Source: Isoetes taiwanensis (Eukaryota; Streptophyta; Lycopodiopsida; Isoetales; Isoetaceae). From it: 64,000 nucleotides of DNA. Where the stretch lies: NCBI GenBank assembly GCA_021234155.1, contig JAJEKV010000034.1, positions 14,554,671 to 14,618,670 of the forward strand, read 5' to 3'. This document shows, piece after piece, positions 10,572 to 20,650 of this stretch. A program made the position numbers and the translations under genes. Positions within the stretch are counted from its first letter, which is position 1; each line of letters starts with the position of its first letter. Under the pieces are notes generated by a model. That model saw only the letters and a list, made by a program, of their open reading frames with translations, did not search any database and was not told the DNA's origin.

Positions 10572-11038
10572 CCTTGTATGGTTCTCGAGCGAGATTGCCC
10601 GCCGGCCCGATGGATCAGGCTTCCCGCGATAGAGCATATTGCTGCCGCAGTGGGTTATGTTATCAATGAATGGCTCTTTGAAAATAGTCTTCGCAGGTGA
10701 TATCATTGACTTCACAACCGAGCTGCAGCATTCCCTCGTTCGATTGATCGTGCGGATAACACTCGGCAATTCCATTGAAGATAAATCTTTGACATTTGCT
10801 CTTGGGACTTTGGTGTGCCGAAGTCTTCTACATACAAGTTGAGCAGCCATAATGAATGATTACCATTCACTATATAATAGTGCATCCCCATGAGGTCATC
10901 CTCGGTTTTCCAAGGGACCGCTTTTATTTGTGAGGGGATTGAATGGAATCACATCAGCGGGAGTGAAGACTGGATGTGGGTCTCTCTGAAAGGACTCCAC
11001 CAAAGTTTTGACGTGCTCCATATTCCTTGGTCTAGATG
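10572..11038 (-). pseudogene. ParB-like domain segment of the methyltransferase-like gene
   Basis: Joining frames on the minus strand gives NMEHVKTLVESFQRDPHPVF, then KTEDDLMGMHYYIVNGNHSL with WLL following, then FKEPFIDNITHCGSNMLYRG. The middle block resembles the ParB/Srx core, where a strand leads into VxGxHR; here it is IVNGNHS. In prokaryotes and phages a ParB-like domain is often fused N-terminal to a DNA methyltransferase, and here the block lies just upstream of the methyltransferase-like exon. Two frame changes (about 10930 and 10730) break the reading, so this copy is probably inactive. The last part ends at a plausible GT donor. Confidence 0.5.
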
Positions 11039-11109
11039 TCAGATTTGCTGGTCCTTGATATAATTTGAACACGTCTATTTTTTAATGAATGTGACACCGA
11101 GAGGAAACA

Positions 11110-11753
11110 GATGATGGGTGATCGTGTAAATTTTTGCAAGTATATTCTCGGCCGTCTTTTTCCTCTTTCTCGACCTTTCCACCAAGATTTGCGGTGCACC
11201 TCTAGCAAGTGCCGAGCTATTCTTAATGTGAGCTTCTTTGGCTCTAGCTTCTTAATGGGGACCTTTTGGCCGGTGTGTCCGCCAGGATCCTCACTATGCC
11301 TTGGGCTCGGAGGTTCACCACCACTTCTAGGACTTCCAGCAGGACTTGGAGTCCGAGGCGCTCTCCTTTGTTTTTTTGGTGTCCTCTCCTTCTCAAGGCT
11401 CTCCGGCCTGTGCTTCTTCTTTTTCCCATCCGTTTCCTCTGTCTCCACTTCCTTTCCCTCCGTTTCCTGTGTCGCCTTTCCTTCCTTCTGCCCCTTGCCT
11501 TCCCTATCCTTTTCTTTCCTTGCCCTTTTCTTTTCCTTCTTTTCCCTCTTTTCTTTATCTTCCTTCTCTTTCTTTTCCTTCTCTTTCTTTTCCTTCTCTT
11601 CCTTTTCCTTCTCTTCCTTTTCTTTAGATTGTTTCTTTTCCTTCTTTTCCATATCTGGATCTTTGTGATCCTTTCTCTTAACTTTCCTCTTGCCCGCCGC
11701 CTTTCCTTCCTCCGGTTCCTGGACATCCTCAGGAGAAGATGAGGAGTCTTTGT
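11110..11753 (-). CDS. Lys/Glu-rich charged region, probable exon of the same gene
   Basis: A minus-strand frame reads SSSSPEDVQEPEEGK and then about 60 residues of KEKEEKEKKE-type charged helix. A Ser/Pro/Arg segment (RRAPRTPSPAGSPRSGGEPP) and a basic tail (KKLTLRIARHLLEVHRKSWW) follow. It lies between the ParB-like and N-terminal exons on the same strand. The low-complexity DNA leaves several frames open on both strands. I chose minus because it agrees with the flanking exons and gives a sensible nuclear charged linker. The 3' boundary is uncertain. Confidence 0.4.
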
Positions 11754-12308
11754 CTACCGCAGTGTATCCCTAGGTTGTCTTGTCTTCTTCTTGCTCACTG
11801 TTTTTAGCCAGGCCGTGTCCACAATGGCGGGTAGTTTCTGCTGGGCTATTGCCTTGACAACGAATGAAGGCGAGTTTTTCGACTCGTTCATCCGATTGCG
11901 AAGAATCATAAAGCCCCTCAAGATTTCTTGTGGACCTTTGATGTCAGCTTCTTCTTCAAAGTCGTTGTAACGGACGGCGGTACCATTTTGCTTCTTCGCC
12001 GAACCAGCTACATTTGCAATGCTAGCAGACATCAAAGTGGGATCATAAAACTTCCAGTCCACATAGTACACAATTATTCTCTGCTTCAAAGTATCTTCAC
12101 AGACCACCCGGATCCAATCCTCGCGACCGCTCTTGGCAACCAACTTCATTTGGACCAAGATACCTGGCTGGTAAATGCCGGCTGTTTCTGTGTCTGTCTC
12201 CCTTATAAGGAGGCAGAGCTCTCTTCTGCAGTCTCCTTTAGAGCCTGTAGCAGTAGAGGGGCTCACCCGCATTACTTCCATGCACCAGTACCTGTCTATC
12301 AGCATCAT
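11754..12308 (-). CDS. N-terminal exon of the minus-strand gene, unrecognised
   Basis: Open for 184 codons from ATG at 12306-12308. The region QPGILVQMKLVAKSGREDWI followed by RVVCEDTLKQRIIVYYVDWK has alternating hydrophobic strands, suggesting a small folded beta domain. A following helix-rich part ends VDTAWLKTVSKKKTRQ. No family is recognised. The frame ends one base out of register with the charged region next to it, so either a splice or a frameshift joins them. Further 5' exons may exist upstream. Confidence 0.4.
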   Translation of the reverse strand: MMLIDRYWCMEVMRVSPSTATGSKGDCRRELCLLIRETDTETAGIYQPGILVQMKLVAKSGREDWIRVVCEDTLKQRIIVYYVDWKFYDPTLMSASIANVAGSAKKQNGTAVRYNDFEEEADIKGPQEILRGFMILRNRMNESKNSPSFVVKAIAQQKLPAIVDTAWLKTVSKKKTRQPRDTLR

Positions 12309-12889
12309 AGTCTGGTCGGATTGAAATTGTGTTTCCGCACGTAAGATAGCTGCAACAAAGAGGCATCAGCAACAAAGAGGCATCAGTAAATGGTTTGAAC
12401 AAGCAGGCAGACAATAGGTTGTGGTTGGCAAATGGCGCCGTGGCGCCATTTGTATCAGTCCAGTGCATAAGCACGGAGGCTGATCGTATGCCTATCCCTG
12501 CGTTTGGTCGAAGAGGCCTCCACCCAGTCCAAACCACTCCCCTTCGCAATATTCGAGGAAGATGGTTCGAAGGAGAGTGGATCGGACTGGGTGGAGGCAC
12601 CTGCGATTCGTAGGAGATACCACAACAGAACAAGCAGACAGACCAGATGACTAGGCAAATGGCGCCGTATTTTCCATTTGCATCCGAGTTCAGTGCATAA
12701 GCAAATGGAAGCAGTTCGAATGCATTTCCCTGCATTTGGTAGCAGGTGCCTCGACCCGAGCCCCTCCCCTTCCAAATATTCGCGGAAGATGGTTGGAAGG
12801 AGAGTGGCTCTGACTGGGTCGAGGCACCTGCGATTTATAGGAGAATACATATGCGAATGACTCCATTAGTGTTAAAGGACTAGACGCAG

Positions 12890-13190
12890 ATAAAAATGGC
12901 GCCATGGCGCCATTTGCCAACAACAAGTTCCCAATGTATGCTAATAGACATCAAATGGCGCCATGGCGCCATTTGCCAACAACAAGGCCCTATGGTAAGC
13001 TAATACACATCAAATGGCGCCATGGCGCCATTTGCCAACAACAAGTCCCAAATGTATGCTAATACACATCAAATGGCGCCATGGCGCCATTTGCCAAAGA
13101 ACAAGACCCTATGGTAAGCTACCGGGCATCCTAAAGTAAGCTAAGACTCCTAAAGTGCACTCAAACATCCAAATGGCCATGGCGCCATTT
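12890..13190. repeat. Tandem array of ATGGCGCCATGGCGCCAT palindromes
   Basis: A unit of about 59 bp, AAATGGCGCCATGGCGCC followed by ATTTGCCAACAACAAG and a variable TATGCTAATACACATC part, is repeated at about 12895, 12953, 13012 and 13071, with a decayed fifth near 13170. The core is a perfect 22-bp palindrome. Related single motifs occur at 8570-8620, 10440-10540, 12420-12450, 12655 and 14590-14830, all inside the 11.8-kb element. The array lies between the two divergent coding blocks, where regulatory or transposase-binding sites would be expected. Confidence 0.85.
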
Positions 13191-13389
13191 GTCAACTATA
13201 AGACCCTAAAGTGGTTACCTGGGCATCTAAATAGCGGTGTGGCCATTTAGCCCAAACAAACAATGCAAGTAGACGACATACCTGCCCCTTTGAGGTAAGC
13301 TTTTTAGCTTCGTCTCCACATTTTGTTGAGCTCCGCATTGTCCATTTCCATTTCGGGCCTTTGAATTTGGTCCGAAAACCGGTGTGTAT

Positions 13390-14366
13390 CTAGATGTGTT
13401 GAGGCGCTGAACTGCGGGGAAATGGCGCCAGAAATCACTGAAAAAAAGGATGAAAAAGGGTTGCTTTATTTGAAGCGCTTAGGCGCCGGGCGCTTAGGGC
13501 GCCGGGCGCCGGGCGGCTAAGGTCGATTTGGGAGCTGGAATCGAAAACGAATGAAGCTGTAATGAGAAGCTTGAAGAAAAAACAGTGGCCAACTAGGGCC
13601 CATCGGCGGCCCAGCGCCCATGCCCGGTGGCGGTCCAGCGCCCATGCCCTCGCCAGCCCGCCACGCCCGCCTCGCGTCTGCCGCGGTCCAGCCCGCCCGC
13701 GTTCGTCGCGCGGTCTAGCCGCCCATGCCCTTGACCACCCACTCCCGCCCATGCCCGTGGCGGTCCAGGCGCCCATGCCCGCCACAATTCGAATTTTGAA
13801 ATTCAAATATTTCCCTTTAAACGCCCGCCTAGCCCAAATTTGAACATAAAATTCAAAATTCCCGCCTACCAAGTAATTAACATAAAAAGTCAAAATTCCC
13901 TACCAGTATATTGAAATTTGATACGCCACACATCCAAATTTGAATCGTCCGTTTTTGAAAATTGTACTTTGCCTTTAAAGCTCCCTCTTTCGCCGTGCTC
14001 CCACTTAATGCGACCATGCCCGACGCCTTGAGGCGTTTTTCGTGCCGCGGTTCAGCTTCGAATCCGCTGTTTCGTCTCGGTACCGCTCGCATAAAAGGCG
14101 CTTCTTTTTCTCCAGCCTAGGCAGAAACTTTGCAAGGCGCATGCGTGCTGTCAGGCGCTTTCTTCTTCGCGCTCACAGAAATCCCAGGTGATTCTTGGCG
14201 CTTTCTTCTTGGCGAATCCTCCTTCTTCTCGAATCTTTCTTGGCGCTTTCTTCTTGGCGCTCTTCTTGGCGCATTCTTCTGCCAATATATCTCTTTGGGA
14301 TCAGCTTCATTTTCTGTTCTATCTACTTTGCTCCAGGACATACCACTATGGATCTATCTAATATCA
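13390..14366 (+). promoter_or_regulatory. GC-rich bidirectional core and possible first exon of the transposase gene
   Basis: From 13480 to 13790 the DNA is strongly GC-rich (GGCGCCGGGCGC and repeated CGCCCATGCCC motifs), unlike its AT-rich surroundings. A TATA-like GCATAAAAGG lies at about 14089-14098. It is followed by a leader with about six TTCTTGGCGC repeats and then ATGGATCTATCTAATATCAA ending at a GTAAGT donor (about 14366). This looks like a plus-strand promoter and short first exon (MDLSNI). The open frames inside the GC-rich part are attributed to composition. Confidence 0.4.
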
Positions 14367-14999
14367 AGTAAGTCCCTTTGTTTACGGTATAAATTACGTT
14401 TCTATTGTCGCCATGTGTATAGAGTGTTCAAATGCTGACATTAATGCTGCTAGGACACAGAACCTTGGTTTCAATTGCAAAGTTGGCATGGGGTGCCCAT
14501 GTTATGCATGCCTGCTCTTATTGACACATATACAACAATGGGAGCAAGAATGCATAACATAGGCACCTCGTGTAGATTTTGTGATGGAGTTAAGCCATTT
14601 GGTGGAAATGGTGTTGGATCAAATGGCCATAAAGCCATTTTGTCGAAATGGTGTTTGGATCAAATGGCCATAAGCCATTTGATCCAAATTCACACCTATG
14701 AATGTGCCATAGGTGTGAATTTGGATCAAATGGCGCCATGAATTTCATTTGATCCAAACACCATTTCGACTAAAATGGCCATGCTTGCCATTTGATCCAA
14801 GTGTTCACCGTTACACCAAATGGCGCCATCTTTCATTTAGCTCCAAATTTGGACCAAAATTTATACATTTGTACTAAATAGCCATTTTCGCTTTATTTTT
14901 TTGCTTATTTTCCTCTATTTCATATGTTCTCAAAAGTGTCGCTTTTGCTTGATTGAAACGGGTTTAATTTTCCCCTGCACAACCTATTCGCTCTGGAGG

Positions 15000-17900
15000 G
15001 ACAATTGTTGCCCGGGGACATATTTTGAATAGAACCACTCTTCATGGGAAGGAAATAGATCCTTCAAATGTAGCAATTGAGGTCACGGAGTCCGTGATCC
15101 CATCGACAGAGCTTCGGTCCCCCCTGGGGGGCGATAACATTGGTGAAGCAAAGAGGCACATTCATTCAAGTGGCCTAAGAGGGATGTAAAACCAAATGAG
15201 TGGCCCTCAAGTGAAGATACGTCTTGAGATCCCTCAATTTGCCCTCTTCACAAGAGGATTCATCTAGTAGTCCATCCGCCAAGAGTCTCACGGACATCGT
15301 TTTCACTCGCTCACCGTGGTGAACCAAGCAACACAAAGAACAAATGAAGAAGACGAGATAGTAGAGGAGATTGGAGGTCATGAGAATCTAGCTGCCCGCC
15401 TTGGTCTCGTGTTGTTTAAGCCCGAAGATGAGACAGTCTACTACCCGAAACAGATCTACTAGGTTTGCCATGCTACATTCTTCACTCCTCGAGACGGATC
15501 TAAATATTCGGAGGCGAATATAGTCTTTAGTGATCCTCAGGATGCTATAGACGATGAGTTCTTGGGTGTATCAAAGGTCGGGCTTTCAGTGGGTAACATA
15601 ATAGATCCAACGGGAAACCAAAATATCAGGTCATGTCATGCTTGTGCTGAGAGGCCTATAGCTAATGATCTAGTAACACAGGAGACCCATCTTTGTTTTG
15701 CTTCATGATGGTAGGACAGGTTTCACAACATTTACAAGCTCTTGCCGCTCTCGAACATGATGATTTAGAAGTTGAGTGCTTGGAAGCTGATGTTGAGAAG
15801 CAATTCAAGAGGAAAAGGAAATATACATATGTGAAGAGGGTCGGGGAGGGAACCAAAGGGGGATGGCAAGGAGGAGAGGATGTGCGCTTCCAAGGCAATT
15901 AAGAGTGATCTAAAATCAACATGCTGCAAGGACGAATGTGTCAAAAAACTGAGCCGACAGCAAGTATGTGCCTTAAGAAAAGAATTTTATTCTCAATCAA
16001 GCAGTGCCAGGATTACGCTTGTTTTTGATGTGTTGAGTGTAACTTATACAGGGCAGTCGGAGGGAGGCGAAAGTAGTGGTCTGTGGAGTGGAGTCTTTGT
16101 CAATGCGCATGGCGCGTGGCTTTTAGGAGTTGCTCGGCCCACGTTTTATAGTTGGAGGAAGAGGTTCGAAAGTTAGGTGGAAAACGGCGAGCATGGTAAT
16201 CTGTGCTCTAAGAAGCCTAGATCTGTGACACTAGCTACAGAAAGTGTGCTTGATACCTTCATTAGTGAGAATGCAGAGAGCATTCCACATAGAAGCAAAA
16301 AAGGAAAGGATGATATAAGGGAGAATGTTCGCAAACTTCCTTCCATCCTTAATAAGAAGAGCATACATAAGGAGGTGGGCGTGGTGGAAGAATTGACAGG
16401 AAAGAGTGTAACCTTGCCCTCTTTTTACAATATTTGGAAGAAAGAGTTTCGGGCGTCAAGATAGCAAAAATACAAAGATTCTCCAAGTGTAACATATGTG
16501 TAGTCATCAAGCGTAAATTGGAAAGAACAAAAGATATAAGGGAGAGGCGCAACCTTTCAATTCAACGGCGGGCACATATGTTGGAACAACGTTCTGTGAG
16601 GAGTCAATATTGGCATTGGCGTGCATTATCACATCGTTTCGCCGTAAAGTCACCCTCGCATAATACATGATAAGATGGATCAGGTCAAAACACTCACACC
16701 AAGAAGTCACCATCTCGCAAAGTCTGTTTGGAGAGGAGATCGCTTGAAGAGCAGCTTGACAGGAGCATTGACACATGGTCATGGTGGACGGGCTTATGGC
16801 CATTTCTCTCTTGATCTTTGGAAGGATGACTCAAACTTTCATGTTGGATCACTTTCTAGGATCCTACACTATCTTGAGTTGCCTAAGAAGACAAGTGTGG
16901 TGATTTTGTGTGGAAGAGAACTACAGATTGCAAATTGATGCAAGCCCTAAAAGATACTCGACCACTGCAACATAAGCTAGTGCAGACACAAGAGAAGATG
17001 CCTTCATCTTCTAGTGCCAACTTAGAAGGCTTCAATCCTCTTCCTCGAAATCTCTACTTACAGTTGGATAATGCATCGGGTCAAAATAAAAATAGATATG
17101 TGTTCTCCTACCTCTTATTTGACATGGCTTAAGGTATTCGATGAGATTCAGGTTGGCTTCATGATGGTTGGGCACACTCATGACGATATTGATGCATTGT
17201 TTGGGAACTTTTCGACGTTAATGAGTTCATCGGATGCTCTAACTTTGCCTGAGTTGCTTTACTTGTTTAGCAAGTGCAATGCAAAGTCTCCTGTTCCATA
17301 TTTTGTGGATGAAGTTCCGATTGGAAAGGCTTTGTCAAGGGATATATCCTCGATAAGGGCCAACGCCTAACAGCCATACCGAGCCATTGCTATTCCGATT
17401 TAAAATGGATGGGAAATGGCCCATTATGCAATATAAGATGCGCCAACCCATAAAGAGTGGATTCTTAAAATGGAATAAGAATGTGGAAGGAGGATGAAAA
17501 TGGTGAGCCAACGTTACCAACGGGGGTGCCTAAAATATCCCTCCAAAGGAAGACATTGAAAGATCTCCACGGCCCGGCGACATAAAGATCAGCAAGTACA
17601 TAGCATTATGGAATTCCTTCGCAAAAATCAGGAAGATAGTGTGTTTGTAACGACGTACAAAGCAACTATGGATTCTTCGAACGAGATTCTTTTGTGTTTG
17701 GAAGATGTATCTCGGGACGACCTCAAAATGATAACTTTTGGTTGCGCACAAGGCAAGAACCTCTACAAAAAGCTGCATTTACTCCAGAGGTCGATGAAGC
17801 CGGTTTGTGCTTGTAAGACCTTTGCCTACATATGGTGGGCCAGATGGGGCGCCCGGTGTTGCCTATGGATGAGTTCGATCCTCATGCACATGTTACGAAA

Positions 17901-18180
17901 GGTATGTTTGTTTTAGTCCGACACTCGAGACGATGAAACTCCAACGTGGTTGGGCTTTCTGAGAAGAAGATGCCATCCTAGATCCAGAGTCTACCAATTA
18001 TGGTCACATTTATGTATCATGGTGGATGCCCGTTGGTCGTGACTATCTGAGTTGCTTAACTAAACGTTGGCGACCCAATCCATCGATCCATCAAGGTATG
18101 AGAAGTTAGATGCCATACATTATGCATGGGATGCAAATGGCAAAAAGACCAAGACCTGCTCAGATTCCAAAATACATTGT
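15000..18180 (+). pseudogene. RNase-H-fold transposase-like gene, decayed (DUF7869-like)
   Basis: Frames with stops and shifts give, in order, NEEDEIVEEIGGHENLAARL (about 15337), a Cys-bearing KSTCCKDECVKKLSRQQVCA (about 15912), HDKMDQVKTLTPR (about 16668), LTHGHGGRAYGHFSLDLW (about 16770), LYLQLDNASGQNKNRYVF (about 17050) and VGFMMVGHTHDDIDALFGNF (about 17150). The Asp in MDQ, the Asp in LDN and the HTHxDID cluster are the landmark acidic positions of a transposase-like family that I recall under the label DUF7869; I cannot verify the label here. Stops and frame changes (for example 16174, 16462, 17130) make it a pseudogene. C-terminal homology fades near 18.15 kb. Confidence 0.65.
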
Positions 18181-18458
18181 TGACATGTGGGGGACATAGC
18201 ATTAGCTAAAAGCTCTCAATCTCGATCATGTTCTCGATAATCATGTATGTAATTTCTTTTGCTATAATACTTAAGCATTTTGGACAATTAATACGTTGTC
18301 GATACATCCTAATTTATGCTTATACTAACATCCTTACATCTATTATAATAGGTGTTTAATACACATCATTACATCGATGCACACATTATTGATGGCATAC
18401 ATATAATTTAGATGCACATATTATTGATGGCATTATAGAGTCGATGATTCACTCATCA

Positions 18459-18689
18459 TCAATCCTCGCTATTGTGATCGCGATTCAGCTCGTAGGCATG
18501 GCGCTCGGGAACCCAAAGAAGATGGATCACAACACGAGTAAGGCCGGGGCAATCACACTCACGACCTTCTGCTTTGGATTGTAAGTAAGGATCCAGCTTA
18601 ACACCTTTACGTATGCAGCGATTAATATCATTGTAGCTCATGGAGCAAAGAATGGTCTCAAACTGATCATCATAAATATTATAAGCCAT
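18459..18689 (-). CDS. Small unrecognised minus-strand frame
   Basis: A 76-codon frame beginning MAYNIYDDQFETILCSMSYN and ending NRDHNSED, with varied composition and few low-complexity residues. It is inside the 11.8-kb element, between the transposase-like gene and the 19.5-kb frame. No homology is recognised. It may be a real small gene, an exon or chance. Confidence 0.25.
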   Translation of the reverse strand: MAYNIYDDQFETILCSMSYNDINRCIRKGVKLDPYLQSKAEGRECDCPGLTRVVIHLLWVPERHAYELNRDHNSED

Positions 18690-18767
18690 GATGGGAGATG
18701 AATGACTTACCGAATGGAGCTGCTTTTATAGTCGTTATAGAATTATTGGTATAATACTTCAGCATTA

Positions 18768-19437
18768 TTGGTATTATCATTGAGCATTATTGGTATTATC
18801 GTCAAGCATTATTGGTATTATACTTCAACATTATTGGTATTATACTTCAACATTATTGGATTCGTAGCTATAAATTCTTTTACCTTGTTTTCACTTCTCA
18901 CTTTTCATCCTTGCTTCTTGCTCCTTCATATTCCTTGTTCCTTGATCTTCTTGCTACTTGATCTTCCTTGTTCCTTGATCTTCTTGCTACTTGATCTTCC
19001 TTGTTCATTGCTTCTGGCTACTTGATCTTCATCCTTGTTCCTTCCTACTTCATTCCCGTGCTCCTTCCTACTTGATCTTGTTCCTTGCTCTTGATCTTGC
19101 TACTGCTACTTGATCTTGATCCTTGTTCCTTGCTACTTCATTCCCGTGCTCCTTCCTACTTGATCTTGTTCCTTGCTCTTGATCTTGCTACTTGATCTTG
19201 TTCCTTGCTACTTGATCTTGATCCTTGCTTCTTGCTCCTTGATCTTCCTTGTTCCTTGATCTTCTTGCTACTTGATCTTCCTTGTTCATTGCATCTTGCT
19301 ACTTGATCTTGATCCTTGTTCCTTGCTACTTCATTCCCGTGCTCCCTGCTACTTGATCTTGTTGCTTGCTCTTGAACTTGCTACTTGCTCGCTCTCCGTG
19401 TTCCTTGCTCCGTCGGTGATCCTTGCTTGCTTTTTAA
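18768..19437 (+). repeat. Minisatellite region: ATTATTGGTATTAT units, then CTTGATCTTGATCCTTG units
   Basis: 18768-18855 holds five copies of a roughly 21-bp unit containing ATTATTGGTATTAT. From 18895 to 19437 the plus strand is C/T-rich, built from variants of CTTGATCTTCCTTGTTCCTTG and CTTGCTACTTGATCTTG, with a longer duplicated block around TTCATTCCCGTGCTCC. It forms the leader of the frame that follows. The apparent coding is repeat-derived. Confidence 0.8.
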
Positions 19438-20034
19438 ATGATTGGACCCAATCCTCCCCGGGCTACTCGGAAGGCTCGCAAGCATGCCCCGTGCATTCTG
19501 CATGCGGCTGGGAATGGATGAGCTATGGGACCATTTCTTGGAGTGGAGGTTGCGCCCACGGTCCACCAAGGAGCTTACAATGGAGTTGATCAACTTCATT
19601 CGGAGCGATTTGATTGTGGTCATGAGCCACTGATGGAAATTAATCCATCTGAATGTTATAGGAGACTTGCAATGAGGGGAATGCTTGAACCCCCTCCTTA
19701 TCTGGACGAGATGCTACAGCAATTGAGGCCTCTTCTTCGTGCTGGATATTTAGCACACTCTCTGGATGCATACATATCAGAGTTCATTCATGAAATTTCT
19801 AAGGGACAGATGTATGGCCTTATTAGGGTGTACTACAATGAGTACAACGGTTTTGTGGAGTTGGGTCCGCTCTTCTTCCGTGAGTATTATCCTGTGGAAT
19901 TACTTTTTCTAATGACTAGGTACCCCATATGGTGGGAAGAATCAGCATGGGATGAGCGTGAGCTCTTGACTCCTAACCCAGATGCGTGGGTTAGACCTCG
20001 CAGGCGAAGGGAAAGGGGAAGGGGAAGGGGTTAG
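19438..20034 (+). CDS. Unrecognised protein near the right end of the 11.8-kb element
   Basis: From ATG 19438 the frame has one TGA at 19519-19521 and is then open to the stop at 20032-20034. From the next ATG (19525) it gives 169 residues. The composition is protein-like: EPPPYLDEMLQQLRPLLRAG, then SLDAYISEFIHEISKGQMYG, then EYNGFVELGPLFFREYYPVE, ending in a basic RRRRERGRGRG tail. It resembles no family I know. The only break is one nonsense codon near the N-terminus (CGA to TGA would explain it), so either the second ATG is used or decay has just begun. It may be an accessory factor of the element. Confidence 0.45.
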
Positions 20035-20281
20035 GAACCTGGGGGAAGGTTACTAGGGACATACATAGTTCATACTTTGGTCTCTATTGTGTTTGGAAGT
20101 TGGTATATGATACCGTGTTATTATGTTCTCTAAATATTCATGTATGTATGATACACGGGTACTGCACGTGTATAGAACCCCTGCATAAGGTCTATGATAC
20201 AGGGTACTGTACACGTGTATACAACCCCTGCATAAGGTCTATACAACCCCCATAATAAAAAAATTCCAGTTTACTAAAAAT

Positions 20282-20307
20282 TTTCCCATTATAATGAAAT
20301 TGTGCTT
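20282..20307 (-). repeat. Right terminal inverted repeat
   Basis: TTTCCCATTATAATGAAATTGTGCTT ends the element; its reverse complement begins AAGCACAATTTCATTA, like the left end. Confidence 0.85.
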
Positions 20308-20650
20308 TATATAGGTGTCATGATTGTCTGCCATAAATGCCCACAATGAATGAGTCTACACACGTGTCATGTTGCGGTAAGTGTAAATCTTCTGCAATAA
20401 ATCAGTCCATCGGCTTCATTTAATGCCTAAAGGTCGATGTCACAAAATCCTCTGTAATAAATGAGATGTCAACGTCATGAAATCCTCCCTAATAAATAAG
20501 CATGTATACGTGTCTCGTCCAAGTAATTTTGAAGGGAGAAAATGTGTGAAAACAAAAAAATTGATTATATAGGTGACATGATTGTCTGCCATAAATGCTT
20601 GCAATGAATGAGTCTACAAACGTTCATGTTGTGGTAATTTTCAAGGAAGA
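20308..20650. repeat. Right part of the interrupted host repeat plus a complete second unit
   Basis: 20308-20394 completes the unit interrupted by the element (GGTGTCATGATTGTCTGCC, AATGAGTCTACACACGT). 20395 to about 20650 is a second full unit containing the uninterrupted site TTGATTATATAGGTGACATG. The unit is about 250 bp. Confidence 0.85.

Larger units (their letters stand above)
8474..20307. mobile_element. 11.8-kb TIR element with ParB/methyltransferase-like and transposase-like genes
   Basis: The ends are AAGCACAATTTCATTA... and ...TAATGAAATTGTGCTT. They match as inverted repeats over about 26 bp with two internal mismatches, and TATA flanks both ends (8470-8473, 20308-20311). The intact neighbouring repeat unit reads GATTATATAGGTG at the same place, exactly what removal of the element plus one TATA would leave. 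It holds a minus-strand coding block (8797-12308) and a plus-strand transposase-like block (about 15.3-18.2 kb) in divergent orientation, a GC-rich core, palindrome arrays, and a third frame at 19.5-20.0 kb. The transposase-like block is full of stops, so this copy is not autonomous. Superfamily is not assigned; a 4-bp duplication is compatible with several groups and the exact length is ambiguous because the flank is TA-rich. Confidence 0.85.

Noticed and set aside
11111-11742. Long plus-strand open frames rich in Ser/Phe/Leu
   Set aside because: They are the antisense of the Lys/Glu-rich low-complexity block; the minus-strand reading agrees with flanking exons.
13435-13893. Open frames of 90-150 codons on both strands in the GC-rich core
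   Set aside because: Frames are open on both strands because of GC-rich repeats (CGCCCATGCCC); composition is not protein-like.
8470-20311. TA dinucleotide target duplication (Tc1/mariner) for the 11.8-kb element
   Set aside because: With TA only, the reconstructed empty site would not equal the preserved GATTATATAGG; TATA fits exactly, though the TA-rich flank leaves some ambiguity.
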